Part shown: positions 19,208 through 28,053 of the stretch, piece after piece | How positions within the stretch are numbered: the stretch's first letter is position 1 | How the letters are laid out: every line of letters starts with the position of its first letter | Assembly (NCBI RefSeq): GCF_011758805.1 | Contig: NZ_JAANOW010000002.1 | Coordinates: 744,001 to 808,000 of the forward strand | Length of the DNA: 64,000 nt | Reading direction: 5' to 3' | DNA from: Mycolicibacterium fluoranthenivorans | Lineage (GTDB): Bacteria; Actinomycetota; Actinomycetes; Mycobacteriales; Mycobacteriaceae | Program-made: the position numbers and the translations under genes | The notes under the pieces: model-generated | The model's database searches: none | Seen by the model: the letters and a program-made list of their open reading frames with translations, nothing else | What the model was told of the DNA's origin: nothing

Positions 19208-19768
19208 CGGCGTGCCATCTGGGTCATTCTGATCGGCGGCGTTGGCAGATTCATCCGCTCCCGCAGGCGGACCACCAGCGCGGTCGTGGACGATCTCGAG
19301 GTGGTCGAAGGTCACCGGGCTGATAAGCGGCGGCTCCGGGACGTTCATTGGGCCCCTGATCGGGGCGATTGCGCATCGTGTGACTGACCGGGTGCGTGCC
19401 CAGGAGATGGCTGATTCTGTCGGCCAGCACCCGACCACCACGAGAGTCGTTAGGGCTCAATGGATGTACCTGGTTGTGGTCACATCGATCGCAACATAGC
19501 GAACCTGCTCGTCGCGTCGGAAAGTTACGGTGGTGGCATCGGGATCACGCGGGTGTCAAACAGGGGGCTCTATGTCGGCGTTAGCTTCGGATCGCGGGAT
19601 ACTGTCGCCCCCGCAGCGCCAGCTTCCAGCGGAGAGAGAAGAAACCCACCGAACCTCGGCCCGCCCGCCCGGCCCGGCTCCCAGCGCAGCGAGGACCCGG
19701 TAGATGCCGCGATGGTCAAAGCGCATGTCGTCCGTCGGCTTGTCACGCACCAGGACTGAGTCCGGAAA
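19208..19768. other. Gene-less stretch at the island's left edge
   Basis: About 560 bp between the tRNA-Val terminator and the DUF2254 gene. Short open frames exist on both strands but none has a convincing start, RBS or recognisable sequence. Frames that run back through the tRNA give the well-known spurious tRNA translations. It could be the eroded remains of the element's integration module, but nothing in it proves that. Confidence 0.5.
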
Positions 19769-21118
19769 GTGAACGCCATCACGCGTCGATGGGCTGCGTT
19801 TGCGGATGCCCTGCACAGCCGGCTGTGGCCGATCCCGGCGGCTGCGGTGGTCGCCGCGATCGGGGTCGGAGTGGCGCTCACGAATCTCGAGGAACTGTAC
19901 GGCCGGGGGCTGCCACCAGCACTGAGCGATCATCTTTTCGGCGGTGACGCTGACGCGGCACGCTCAGTGCTGACCGTCATCGCAGGATCGCTGATGACGG
20001 TGACGTCGCTGACCTTTTCGCTCACGGTGCTGACACTGCAGTTGGCGAGTAGCCAGTTCTCGCCGCGATTGCTGCGCACCTTCACCGGTGACCGATTCGT
20101 CCAGGGCAGCCTGGCGCTGCTGCTTGCCACCTTCGCCTTCGCCCTGACCGTATTGCGTACCGTCCGCGCCGGACCCGGGGACGTGGAGTTCGTTCCACAG
20201 CTGTCGGTCACCCTGGCCTATCTGCTGGCCATGACGAGCGTGCTGACGCTGGTCTTGTTCCTTGCGCATCTGGTCCGCGAGATTCGCGTCGAGTCCATGG
20301 TGAGCACCGTGCATGTCGAGGCCGGCGCGACGATGCGGCGCCTCCTGGACCCCTCCGCCGAGATACCGATCGGCGCCCCGCCGACACCACCACCTGACGC
20401 GGTTCTGTTGACGGCGGGCGCGTCGGGGTTTCTCACTCGAGTCGACGAAGTCGCGCTGCTGGCCGCTGCGCAGGACACCGGGACCGTGGTGTTGATCGAC
20501 CGCGAGCCGGGTAGCTCGCTGATCGCTCGCACGCCGATCGGGTATGCGTGGGCGCTCGCGTCGCAGCCCGTCCTGGACAAGGAGCGCGTCCAGGAATTGC
20601 AGGCGAGGGTCGCGCGCGCGGTGGCGACGGGGTTCGAGCGGACTTCGGTCGATGACCTCGGCTATGGACTGCGCCAACTGACCGATGTCGCGACCAAGGC
20701 CCTGTCGCCGGGAATCAACGACCCCACCACCGCCATTCACACGCTGGGACATAGTGCGGCATTGTTGTGCGAGTTCGCCGCACACACGCTGGGACCTAAG
20801 TGCTTGCTCGACGACGAGGACCGAGTTCGGGTCGTGTTGCGGCGCCCGGGCCTGGCCGAACTGCTCGAGCTGGCCATCGGAGCGCCGAGGCACTACGGCG
20901 CGGGCGATGTCGCGGTCCTCGATCGGGTGTTCGCGCTGCTACGGGAGTTGGCCTGGTGCGCCGACCAACCGGAGCATCGCAGCGCGATACACGATCAGCT
21001 CGAGCGAACCCGGGCGGTCGCCGCCCGCCAAACGTTTGACGCTGCCGAGCGGAACCGTATGCGCGACGCCGCGATACGGGTCGAGGACGCCCTTGACGGC
21101 CGCTGGCCGCCGCAATGA
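19769..21118 (+). CDS. DUF2254 membrane protein
   Basis: 449 aa. Four predicted N-terminal membrane segments (about residues 18-36, 66-88, 111-130 and 146-168) precede a soluble C-terminal domain. The block LTVIAGSLMTVTSLTFSLTV and the later KALSPGINDPTTA are characteristic of DUF2254, a predicted inner-membrane family of unknown function. The GTG start at 19769 is weakly supported (GGAAA just upstream). First gene of the putative island. Confidence 0.85.
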   Translation: MNAITRRWAAFADALHSRLWPIPAAAVVAAIGVGVALTNLEELYGRGLPPALSDHLFGGDADAARSVLTVIAGSLMTVTSLTFSLTVLTLQLASSQFSPRLLRTFTGDRFVQGSLALLLATFAFALTVLRTVRAGPGDVEFVPQLSVTLAYLLAMTSVLTLVLFLAHLVREIRVESMVSTVHVEAGATMRRLLDPSAEIPIGAPPTPPPDAVLLTAGASGFLTRVDEVALLAAAQDTGTVVLIDREPGSSLIARTPIGYAWALASQPVLDKERVQELQARVARAVATGFERTSVDDLGYGLRQLTDVATKALSPGINDPTTAIHTLGHSAALLCEFAAHTLGPKCLLDDEDRVRVVLRRPGLAELLELAIGAPRHYGAGDVAVLDRVFALLRELAWCADQPEHRSAIHDQLERTRAVAARQTFDAAERNRMRDAAIRVEDALDGRWPPQ

Positions 21119-21183
21119 AATCACCGCGGAAGCGTTGCCGGAGATGGTAATCGACCCGCGTTCACTGCCGCGATGTGGTCGAG

Positions 21184-21459
21184 CTACCGTCGCGCACCCC
21201 GGCGACCGGTGACGCCCAGATAAATGGCGATCAAGACAACGGCGACGATGATGCCGACCAAGAACGGAATGATTGCGAAGCCACCGTTTTCGTTGCTGTA
21301 GCCGAACTGATAACACAGCCATGTACCTGCCAGGGATCCCAGCGCACCCAGAGTCACGGTCATGATGACGCCGATGTTCTGTTTGCCGGGCATGATCAGT
21401 CGGGCGAGCGCACCGATGATCAACCCGACGACAATGGCGCCGAGGATGGTTGCGAGCAT
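21184..21459 (-). CDS. GlsB/YeaQ/YmgE family stress-response membrane protein
   Basis: 91 aa, about three transmembrane segments, glycine-rich. LGAIVVGLIIGALARLIMPG at the N-terminus is the family signature. Members are small membrane proteins often induced by general or envelope stress and found near Asp23-type proteins; the molecular function is unknown. ATG 21459 has an AAGGAG SD 6 nt upstream. Convergent with DUF2254. Confidence 0.88.
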   Translation of the reverse strand: MLATILGAIVVGLIIGALARLIMPGKQNIGVIMTVTLGALGSLAGTWLCYQFGYSNENGGFAIIPFLVGIIVAVVLIAIYLGVTGRRGARR

Positions 21460-21953
21460 GGCGAACTCCTTTGTTCAGAGGCCGATCTGACTGCGTCGTG
21501 GATGTCCTCAGGGCCGTCGCAATCGCGCTACTACAATTCCCGCGAGCTGATAGTGGTACGGCTACCCGGATACCACAGTCCGCAAACGTCGTCAGCCGCG
21601 GCACGGTTGGCTCAGTCTCGTCGGACGCGACCCGGGCGATGATGACAATCAAGATCATCATCAACGCCACCCCGACCAGCATGTCGGCGCCCGGCTCCCC
21701 GCAGCCACCAGCCGCCCCATGCCGCGCTGAGGTGCAACGATGCGGCTGGCTGTGGTGGTGCGGGTGGTTCGGCCCATGATCATTGCAATGTGCAATTGCT
21801 GCACCAGCGTGCATGCTTAGGATCCGCGGGTGACGGTCGAACGGGTTTGCCTGCTGCGGCGACGTGCGGCAAGGTTTTGCTGGGGCGCCGGCAATTCTGG
21901 TCGGCAGTCGCACCGTCGGTGGCGGCGGGAAACGATGAGCATGGGGGTCCGAC
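21460..21953. other. Gene-less stretch between GlsB-like and antiporter genes
   Basis: About 490 bp that would hold the divergent promoters of the two neighbours. The minus strand contains a hydrophobic stretch starting at ATG 21682 (LVGVALMMILIVIIARV), but that frame runs on through the GlsB-like gene to 20939 without its own stop, so I do not call it a gene. Nothing else was recognised. Confidence 0.5.
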
Positions 21954-23186
21954 GTGGTGCTTGTGCTGGCCTTTGGTCTGGTCCTTTTGGTCAGCGTCTC
22001 GCTTTCGGGTGTAGCCGCCAGAACAGTTCTGTCGACGGCCTTGCTCTTCCTTGTCGCCGGCGCATTGATCGGGCCCGGGGGCTTTGGCATCGTGGCGATC
22101 GGCCCCGATGACCCGATTGTCTCTCTGCTCGCCGACGTAGCACTGTTCACAGTGCTGTTCACCGACGGTCAGCGTGCCAATGTGGCTGCGTTGAAGGAAA
22201 ATTGGACACTGTCCGGCCGGGCGTTGGGCTTCGGTATGCCGTTGACCATGGTCGGAATCGCGATTCCAGCGCACTATCTCGCCGGGTTGGATTGGCCGAC
22301 AGCCTTTCTCATCGGCGCCATACTCTCTCCGACGGATCCGGTGTTCGCGGCCGCGTTGGTCGGTAGATCCGATGTTCCGCTGCGTCTTCGGCGGCTGCTC
22401 AATGTCGAGTCCGGTCTCAACGACGGTCTGGCCCTGCCATTCGTCTTGATCTTCCTTGCCATGGCCCAACATGAGCATTCAAATCTGGCCGAGGTGGGCA
22501 TCGAACTGTTGTCGGGCCTCGTCATGGGTGCCGCGGTGGCAGCCGGAGTCACATTGGCTTGGAGAACCAAGATCCTCACCGCCGAGCCGCGTCTGCAACC
22601 GCTGGGACCGATGGCTATCGCCGTCTTGGTGTATGCGGGATGTCATCTGACGCATGCCAACCCATACCTGGCAGCATTCGCTGCAGGGTCGACGCTGGCC
22701 ACCCTCGACCATGTCGCGGCTGAGCATTTCGAACCATTCGGTGAATTGCTCTCGGAGTTGACGAAATTCGCCGCTCTTCTGGTATTCGGAGCGTTGATCA
22801 CACCGGACCGTCTGTCTCATCTCGGTTGGCAGGAATGGCTGTTCGCCGCGGTGGCCATCGTGGTGGTCCGACCGGCAGCGATGTTGCTCTCGTTGCTGCG
22901 TACCCAGCTGCCGCGTAGCGAACGCCTCACCGCGGCCTGGTTCGGACCGAAGGGATTCGCATCGGTGGTTTACGGGCTGCTCGCGCTCCAGTCGGGGATC
23001 GTAGATCGTGAGCTGGTGTTCGACCTCGTTGCGGTCACCATCGCGTTGTCGATCGTGTTGCACTCGTCGACTGACGTACCGGTTGCGCGGATGCTGCGAA
23101 TAGAGCCCCCTGACAACCTGCCCGCTGGACGCCCCGACCCCGATGCCGCACTACGGGAGCTGCCACCGAACCCGGGCACAGGTTGA
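21954..23186 (+). CDS. Na+(K+)/H+ antiporter, CPA1/NhaP-like
   Basis: 410 aa, about 12 transmembrane segments. The segments GAILSPTDPVFAAALVG and LNVESGLNDGLALPFVL carry the TDP and ND-type motifs of monovalent cation:proton antiporters. It would exchange Na+ or K+ for H+ across the cytoplasmic membrane. GTG 21954 has a GGGGG-type SD just upstream; no better in-frame start was found. GC content is lower than in the flanking core genes. It converges on SulP with a 35-bp gap. Confidence 0.88.
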   Translation: MVLVLAFGLVLLVSVSLSGVAARTVLSTALLFLVAGALIGPGGFGIVAIGPDDPIVSLLADVALFTVLFTDGQRANVAALKENWTLSGRALGFGMPLTMVGIAIPAHYLAGLDWPTAFLIGAILSPTDPVFAAALVGRSDVPLRLRRLLNVESGLNDGLALPFVLIFLAMAQHEHSNLAEVGIELLSGLVMGAAVAAGVTLAWRTKILTAEPRLQPLGPMAIAVLVYAGCHLTHANPYLAAFAAGSTLATLDHVAAEHFEPFGELLSELTKFAALLVFGALITPDRLSHLGWQEWLFAAVAIVVVRPAAMLLSLLRTQLPRSERLTAAWFGPKGFASVVYGLLALQSGIVDRELVFDLVAVTIALSIVLHSSTDVPVARMLRIEPPDNLPAGRPDPDAALRELPPNPGTG

Positions 23187-23221
23187 CGACGGCGAGTCCG
23201 TCTCACGGCATCGTCGGCGCT

Positions 23222-24763
23222 TCAACTCTCGTCGCCGAATCGACCTGACAGTCGGTCATGTCGATCGGCCGAATCCTGGTTGAGGCCGATTATCTCGACC
23301 TGCTTACCCTTTCGCCGGTATTTGGTGGTGATGGCGTCGAGAGCGGCGACACTGGAGGCATCCCAGATGTGCGATTCGGACATGTCGATCACCACCCGGT
23401 GCGGATCACCGACGTAGTCGAACTGGTAGACAAGGTCGTTGCTCGAGGCGAAGAACAGTTCGCCGCGCACCAGATAGTGCGCCGTGCCCTCGGCGCTTGG
23501 ATCGGCGGAATCACTTGTTGAGCTGACTTTCTCGACGGTGGCCAGATGCGCCACACGACGCGCGAACAGCACCATCGCGGTCAGGGTACCGACGATGACA
23601 CCGTAGGCCAGGTTGTTGCTGGCCACCGTGACGATCACGGTGGCCAGCATGACCACCGTCTCGCTGCGCGGCATTCGGCGCAGCGTTGACGGGGCGATGC
23701 TGTGCCAGTCCATCGTGCCCACCGACACCATGATCATCACGGCGACCAGCGCCGCCATCGGGATCAGTCCGACGATGTCGCCGAGGCCGACGACGAGAAC
23801 CAAGAGAAATGCCCCGGCTAGGAAGGTGGAGATGCGGGTGCGGGCACCTGAGACTTTGACGTTGATCATGGTCTGGCCGATCATCGCGCAGCCGCCCATT
23901 CCGCCGAACAGTCCGGTGACGATGTTGGCGATTCCCTGCCCCGTGCTCTCGCGGGTCTTGTCGCTGTGGGTGTCGGTGATGTCATCGACCAATTTTGCCG
24001 TCAGCAACGATTCCAGAAGTCCGACCAGAGCCATCGCCAGCGCGTAGGGAGCGATGATGGACAACGTCTGCACGGTGAACGGGACATGCGGCAGCACGAA
24101 TGCCGGCAAGCTGTCGGGTAGCTTTCCTTCGTCGGCGACGTTGGGGATGTGCACGGAGAACGCCAGGACCGCCGCGGTCAGGACAACGATCGCGACCAGC
24201 GGTGGGGGAACGACAGTGGTGATCTTGGGCAGCAGCACGATGATCGCCACGGCGACGAGCACGAACGGGTACACCAAAGCGGGCACCCCGATCAGGTGGG
24301 GCAGCTGCGACACGAAGATGAGGATTGCCAGTGCGTTCACGAATCCGACCATCACGCTGCGGGGGATGAACCGCATCAAGCGCGCCACCCCGAGCACGCT
24401 CAGCACGATCTGCAACGCGCCCGCGAGCAGGACGGTCGCGATCAGATAATCCATTCCGTATTCGCGCGCCACCGGTGCGATCACCAGGGCGATCGATCCC
24501 GTCGCGGCAGAGATCATCGCCGGGCGGCCACCGACAACGGCGATGGTCACGGCCATCGTGAATGACGCGAAAAGCCCTACCCGTGGATCCACACCGGCGA
24601 TGATCGAGAACGAGATCGCCTCTGGGATGAGCGCCAACGCCACGACCAGACCGGCAAGTACCTCTGTCTTCAGTCGTCTCGGGGACTTCAGCGCCACCAG
24701 TGTCGAGATGTTCGGCTCATCGGAGCCGCGGGCTTGCGCGATCGGAATTTGTTGGTCTGACAC
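23222..24763 (-). CDS. SulP family anion transporter with STAS domain
   Basis: 513 aa. The N-terminal about 390 residues are a SulP membrane domain (EVLAGLVVALALIPEAISFS; GQGIANIVTGLFGGMGGCAMIGQ). The C-terminal part from about residue 420 is a STAS domain containing VVIDMSESHIWDASSVAALD. Such proteins move sulfate, bicarbonate or other anions; bacterial members with this sequence type include bicarbonate transporters, but the substrate is not fixed here. GTG 24763 follows GGAAAATT. Paired end-to-end with the cation antiporter. Confidence 0.9.
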   Translation of the reverse strand: MSDQQIPIAQARGSDEPNISTLVALKSPRRLKTEVLAGLVVALALIPEAISFSIIAGVDPRVGLFASFTMAVTIAVVGGRPAMISAATGSIALVIAPVAREYGMDYLIATVLLAGALQIVLSVLGVARLMRFIPRSVMVGFVNALAILIFVSQLPHLIGVPALVYPFVLVAVAIIVLLPKITTVVPPPLVAIVVLTAAVLAFSVHIPNVADEGKLPDSLPAFVLPHVPFTVQTLSIIAPYALAMALVGLLESLLTAKLVDDITDTHSDKTRESTGQGIANIVTGLFGGMGGCAMIGQTMINVKVSGARTRISTFLAGAFLLVLVVGLGDIVGLIPMAALVAVMIMVSVGTMDWHSIAPSTLRRMPRSETVVMLATVIVTVASNNLAYGVIVGTLTAMVLFARRVAHLATVEKVSSTSDSADPSAEGTAHYLVRGELFFASSNDLVYQFDYVGDPHRVVIDMSESHIWDASSVAALDAITTKYRRKGKQVEIIGLNQDSADRHDRLSGRFGDES

Positions 24764-24958
24764 AATTTTCCGTTCGACGGGGATTCAGCAGCCGACGGTT
24801 GTCTTCCGCGGCGGTTGAACTCTACCCTCACCCGAGGGGAGCGTTGAGCGCACGTCGCGGACGAACCCCGGAAGCTGATCGGTGGCCTTCGCAGGTTGGT
24901 CCTTGCCCCGATCGCGATGAGGTTGCGCCGAAGTCGGTGCCCGCCACCTGCCCACCTC

Positions 24959-25693
24959 GTGAAGGCAATCAGTGTGTCCGATCGTGAACTGGATGCCGGA
25001 CCCGACAACACGAGCAACCTGTTCGGTCTTCCGCGGTCGTACCGCTACGGGGTCGGAGAAGGATCGGCTGGATTCAACGCCTGGCGAGAAGTCGCGACCC
25101 ACGAGATGGTCAGCGATTGGATCGTCGAAGACGGGCACGGCGGAGGTCGAAGCGCGACTGCGGTGGTGCTACGTGACTGGATTGACAGCAGATGGGATTG
25201 CGGCGCAATGGATGTGGCCGTGTCTGCTAAAGGTGTTGTGGATCAACTGCTCGGCGTTACCCAACGCATGCGTGCCTGTGGCTTGGTGCATTTCGATGTA
25301 CACCTCGACAACATTTTGACGACGGGTCAAAACCTGATCGTGTCCGATTTTGGCCTTGCTGCGGCAGCTCACTTTCAGCTTGACGACGCAGAGCGGCGTT
25401 TCCTTGCCACCCACGTCGATCACGACGTCGCATATTGTGCGGCCGAACTGGCCAACGCGATTCTGGGCAAGACCATGGCTTTTCCGCATGCTCGTGCCCG
25501 CAACGCGTGGCTTCGGGACCTGCCCCGCGCCGATACGCTCGGAGAAGGGGCGGGACCACTGTCAGACATCGTCCGACGACTCGCGCCCACGGCCGCACTG
25601 ATCAACGACCATTACTGGCACCTGCACGGCGGCCACCTTGAAACACCGTTCCCGTCCGGGGCGCTTGCAGCCACACTGGACGTGATGGTGTGA
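24959..25693 (+). CDS. Protein-kinase-like/phosphotransferase-like protein, shortened
   Basis: 244 aa from GTG 24959 (start uncertain; a TTG at 24896 is also in frame). The catalytic-loop pattern GLVHFDVHLDNIL (HxDxxxxN, about residues 108-120) and the DFG triad in VSDFGLAAA place it in the protein kinase-like fold. Related actinobacterial proteins are longer. Between WREVATHEMVSDWIVED and the helix before the catalytic loop, sequence that would carry the rest of the N-lobe seems reduced. The ATP-binding lysine and glycine loop are not recognisable. It may be a degenerate kinase or small-molecule phosphotransferase. Located in the island beside a nucleotidyltransferase. Confidence 0.6.
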   Translation: MKAISVSDRELDAGPDNTSNLFGLPRSYRYGVGEGSAGFNAWREVATHEMVSDWIVEDGHGGGRSATAVVLRDWIDSRWDCGAMDVAVSAKGVVDQLLGVTQRMRACGLVHFDVHLDNILTTGQNLIVSDFGLAAAAHFQLDDAERRFLATHVDHDVAYCAAELANAILGKTMAFPHARARNAWLRDLPRADTLGEGAGPLSDIVRRLAPTAALINDHYWHLHGGHLETPFPSGALAATLDVMV

Positions 25694-25812
25694 TCTCGCG
25701 ACTTCTGTGGCTACGCCGTTGAACATGCGAAGTCGATCAACGGGATTCGTCTCTTCGGTGTTTCCTGATGCTGATCCAGGACGGTTCTCCGAGACTGGCC
25801 CGTCCCTGGGTG

Positions 25813-26430
25813 TTACCTCTGGGCGTCCAGAGTTTTGATCCAGGGGTGGCTGGGGTGAACTTGAGACAACCATTTGTGAAGTCGAGTTCTTCTGGTTGCG
25901 TCCATTGCTGGGAGCACGTTGCGGAAGTCGGTCTGGTCTTTGTCCCGTAGATGTTTAGCCTTGAACAGCAATGCCACCTCAGGAATGACGTATGGGATGC
26001 CATCTTGGTTCCGAAGGATGACTTGTTCGTAGGGCAGGGTGATCGAGGTATCGCGTCGGCAGACCCATCTGCCAGCGATTGTTGGCTCACGGAAGACGTC
26101 GACGCGGTAGATCCCCGTTGCAGGTTCCCGGAGCCAGGTTTGAAAATGGGTGTCGCGTTGTTCAGGGAACGGCCAGACCCGGCCATCACCGACTACGTCC
26201 CATTCGAAATCGAGTAACGCTTCCTGGATCTCGCCGAATCGTGATGCTGGCACCGCGATTTCGATGTCGTCGTGCTCACGTTTTGCGCCTTCGGTGAATA
26301 GATCTAGCGCCCATCCGGCGGTGACGCACCACGGCGCAGTGACGGAGGAGAGTTGGCGTGACACTTCGGCCGGGGTCCACGCATTCCAAAGCCCGGTGAT
26401 CTCAGCTGGGGTGAGTTCTCGGCCACTCAT
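25813..26430 (-). CDS. Nucleotidyltransferase-fold protein (aminoglycoside/lincosamide nucleotidyltransferase-like)
   Basis: 205 aa. The segment WCVTAGWALDLF followed by KREHDDIEIAV gives the G-W-x-L-D and H-D-D-x-E-I pattern of small-molecule nucleotidyltransferases, with the two acidic residues that bind metal. The family includes ANT(2'')-like and Lnu-like enzymes but most members have no known substrate, so resistance is not claimed. ATG 26430 overlaps a short upstream frame ending at 26427 (ATGA). GC content is clearly lower than in core genes. Confidence 0.8.
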   Translation of the reverse strand: MSGRELTPAEITGLWNAWTPAEVSRQLSSVTAPWCVTAGWALDLFTEGAKREHDDIEIAVPASRFGEIQEALLDFEWDVVGDGRVWPFPEQRDTHFQTWLREPATGIYRVDVFREPTIAGRWVCRRDTSITLPYEQVILRNQDGIPYVIPEVALLFKAKHLRDKDQTDFRNVLPAMDATRRTRLHKWLSQVHPSHPWIKTLDAQR

Positions 26431-26504
26431 GGGTTGGCCGGAGTGGGCTGTGGTCGGCGTGCGAGCACTTTGGCTGCGCTGATGTCGGCAGTTAGTGAGG
26501 GCAT
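26427..26504 (-). CDS. Possible 25-residue ORF coupled to the nucleotidyltransferase
   Basis: ATG 26504 opens a 25-codon frame whose TGA overlaps the ATG of the nucleotidyltransferase gene (ATGA). The frame stays open upstream of the ATG for about 27 more codons. It may be a leader peptide for coupling, the 3' remnant of a lost gene, or chance. No homology was recognised. Confidence 0.25.
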   Translation of the reverse strand: MPSLTADISAAKVLARRPQPTPANP

Positions 26505-26547
26505 GTCCCGATTGTCTCCGAGTCGGGGGATTCCAATCTTGATGTCC

Positions 26548-27030
26548 TCAATGCGCTGTTGCTTGGCCCACTGCGATGTCGATCAACAAATTGACGACTT
26601 CGGCCGGCGTCCGGGTTGTCTGGATCTCGTGTGTGGCCGCTTGCCGAAGTAGCGGCTCGACCTCGGCAATGTCGTCGGCGATCCGCTGGCGCTGTTGTGG
26701 CGTCTTACCGAACGGGTTGTTGGTACGCCTAGCGACACGATCGAAGATGAGGTCACGCGGTGCGCTGAGCAGAACGATCGCGTCGAAGCGATGGTAAAAG
26801 GCGCCCTGGTTGGCGACGGTGCCCTGGATGAATATTGGTGTCTGACGCGGTCGACTCAGTAGGTCGTTGATGAGCGGTTCGCGCCACAGCGGCTCCCCAT
26901 CGACGATGTCAATCCAGTGGGCGTCGTCGGTGTCGACGGTGGTGTACCCACGTCGCGCCAACTCGTCTAGGGCGGTCGTCTTTCCCACGCCTGACATTCC
27001 GGTCACCAGGACGGCGGTGTGAGCAGGCAT
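26548..27030 (-). CDS. P-loop NTPase/kinase (AAA_18/shikimate-kinase-like)
   Basis: 160 aa. The Walker A motif GMSGVGKT is near residues 11-18 and a DTDD motif follows at about 33-36. The overall layout is that of small nucleotide/shikimate-type kinases used on small molecules. VVNLLIDIAVGQ forms the last helix. The start ATG 27030 sits 10 residues before the Walker motif; a GTG at 27111 is in frame but adds 27 non-conserved residues. The substrate is unknown. It lies upstream of the nucleotidyltransferase on the same strand in the low-GC part of the island. Confidence 0.78.
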   Translation of the reverse strand: MPAHTAVLVTGMSGVGKTTALDELARRGYTTVDTDDAHWIDIVDGEPLWREPLINDLLSRPRQTPIFIQGTVANQGAFYHRFDAIVLLSAPRDLIFDRVARRTNNPFGKTPQQRQRIADDIAEVEPLLRQAATHEIQTTRTPAEVVNLLIDIAVGQATAH

Positions 27031-27395
27031 GGCGTTATTGAAACGCTCGGTGGGGAAGAGATCAACCGGGGAGGTCTTCAGATTGTTCTGGGCCCGGGAG
27101 TCGAGTTCCACTTGGATACCGCCTTCGTTCGTTACGCACTACGGCAGCATTGGCGATCTCGAACATAAGGTCGCCGCGGGAAGGCGATGCGGAACTTTTC
27201 AACCCCGCTCGTGACAACAATCGCCTCGTCGAAGTGCAACACCGGGCAGGGCATCGGCCATCTCTTGCTGTAGCAGCGTAAGCGGTCCGCCCCCGGCGAC
27301 CACGGTGACTTCGTCGGCGCAGTGCGAGGGTCAAGCCCCGCGGCGCAGCAAACTCCGGATAAGGTGGCGTAGCCTGTGGCTCAGAGGAGTTCGAG
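27031..27395. other. Stretch without a confident gene
   Basis: About 365 bp upstream of the P-loop gene and of the exported protein gene. A minus-strand frame contains VTVVAGGGPLTLL and DALPGVAL, which looks like a gene scrap (faintly like actin/ParM-type C-termini), but stop codons interrupt it and no gene is called. Confidence 0.4.
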
Positions 27396-27959
27396 ATGAC
27401 AGCGACACGTCTGGCGGCGAGACTGGCGGCGGTTTTGGGCTGCTTACTTCTGGCAAGCGTCACCATCGTCACCGCAATGCCCGCCCGGTTAATCGCGGGT
27501 ACTCCCGTAATTTTCGGTCCCAAGCAGGATCCGAGGTTCGAGAATGTGAACGCCGTCTCTGGGACTCCGGCGGAATGGCTGTCCTCCGTGTGCGAGCCAC
27601 AGCTTCGACGAATCAGCATTGGTGGCAGCCGTTTCCAGGGACTGGGCCACCTGTATCTGTTTGCCACGCAGGGACTGACATTGCGGGATTCAACATTCAG
27701 CGCGCAGTGCCGGTCACGAAATCGCGAGTCCAGCGACCCGTTCCTGCTGGTGGCTCGCTATCGTTCGGAGCCGCCGATGCAGCGCGACCTCGCACGAAAC
27801 GGATTTCAGTGGTACTGCTTCGGCGCTGATCGTGGGCAGCTTCTGGTTATTGCCACCCGTGCTGAGGAACGTGTGCAAAGCAACGGCTGGTCAGTTTCTC
27901 CGATGCTGGAGCCGCTGCAACGTTACGGATTCATGATCTACAGCCAGCCGGGCAAATGA
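27396..27959 (+). CDS. Exported protein of unknown function
   Basis: 187 aa. An N-terminal hydrophobic segment (about residues 8-30, LAAVLGCLLLASVTIVTAMP) is a probable signal peptide or anchor. The remainder has paired cysteines (VCEPQL, AQCRSR, WYCFGA) consistent with an extracytoplasmic protein. No family recognised. ATG 27396 has GAGGAG 7 nt upstream. Island gene, same strand as nothing adjacent. Confidence 0.65.
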   Translation: MTATRLAARLAAVLGCLLLASVTIVTAMPARLIAGTPVIFGPKQDPRFENVNAVSGTPAEWLSSVCEPQLRRISIGGSRFQGLGHLYLFATQGLTLRDSTFSAQCRSRNRESSDPFLLVARYRSEPPMQRDLARNGFQWYCFGADRGQLLVIATRAEERVQSNGWSVSPMLEPLQRYGFMIYSQPGK

Positions 27960-28053
27960 CGCTCTCTGATCTGCAAGCCAAGGTGAGCGCCAGCAGAGGC
28001 GTCGCTGACTTTAACGGAGACGTCAGGGCGTCGATACTCACGCTTCCGGAGTG

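Noticed and set aside
18376-19441. Minus-strand open frames running through tRNA-Val, with endings such as GADGIEPPTAGV and VSNRRPLVCKTRA
   Set aside because: These peptides are the well-known spurious translations of tRNA genes; the frames have no RBS and overlap ahpE or the tRNA.
20939-22162. Long minus-strand frame with a hydrophobic patch (MLVGVALMMILIVII)
   Set aside because: It runs through the GlsB-like gene and DUF2254 end in another frame; no SD at ATG 21682 and no independent stop, so not called as a small membrane protein.
25813-26430. Calling the nucleotidyltransferase an aminoglycoside resistance gene
   Set aside because: Only the fold motifs are visible; the family is broad and no substrate-specific residues could be recognised.
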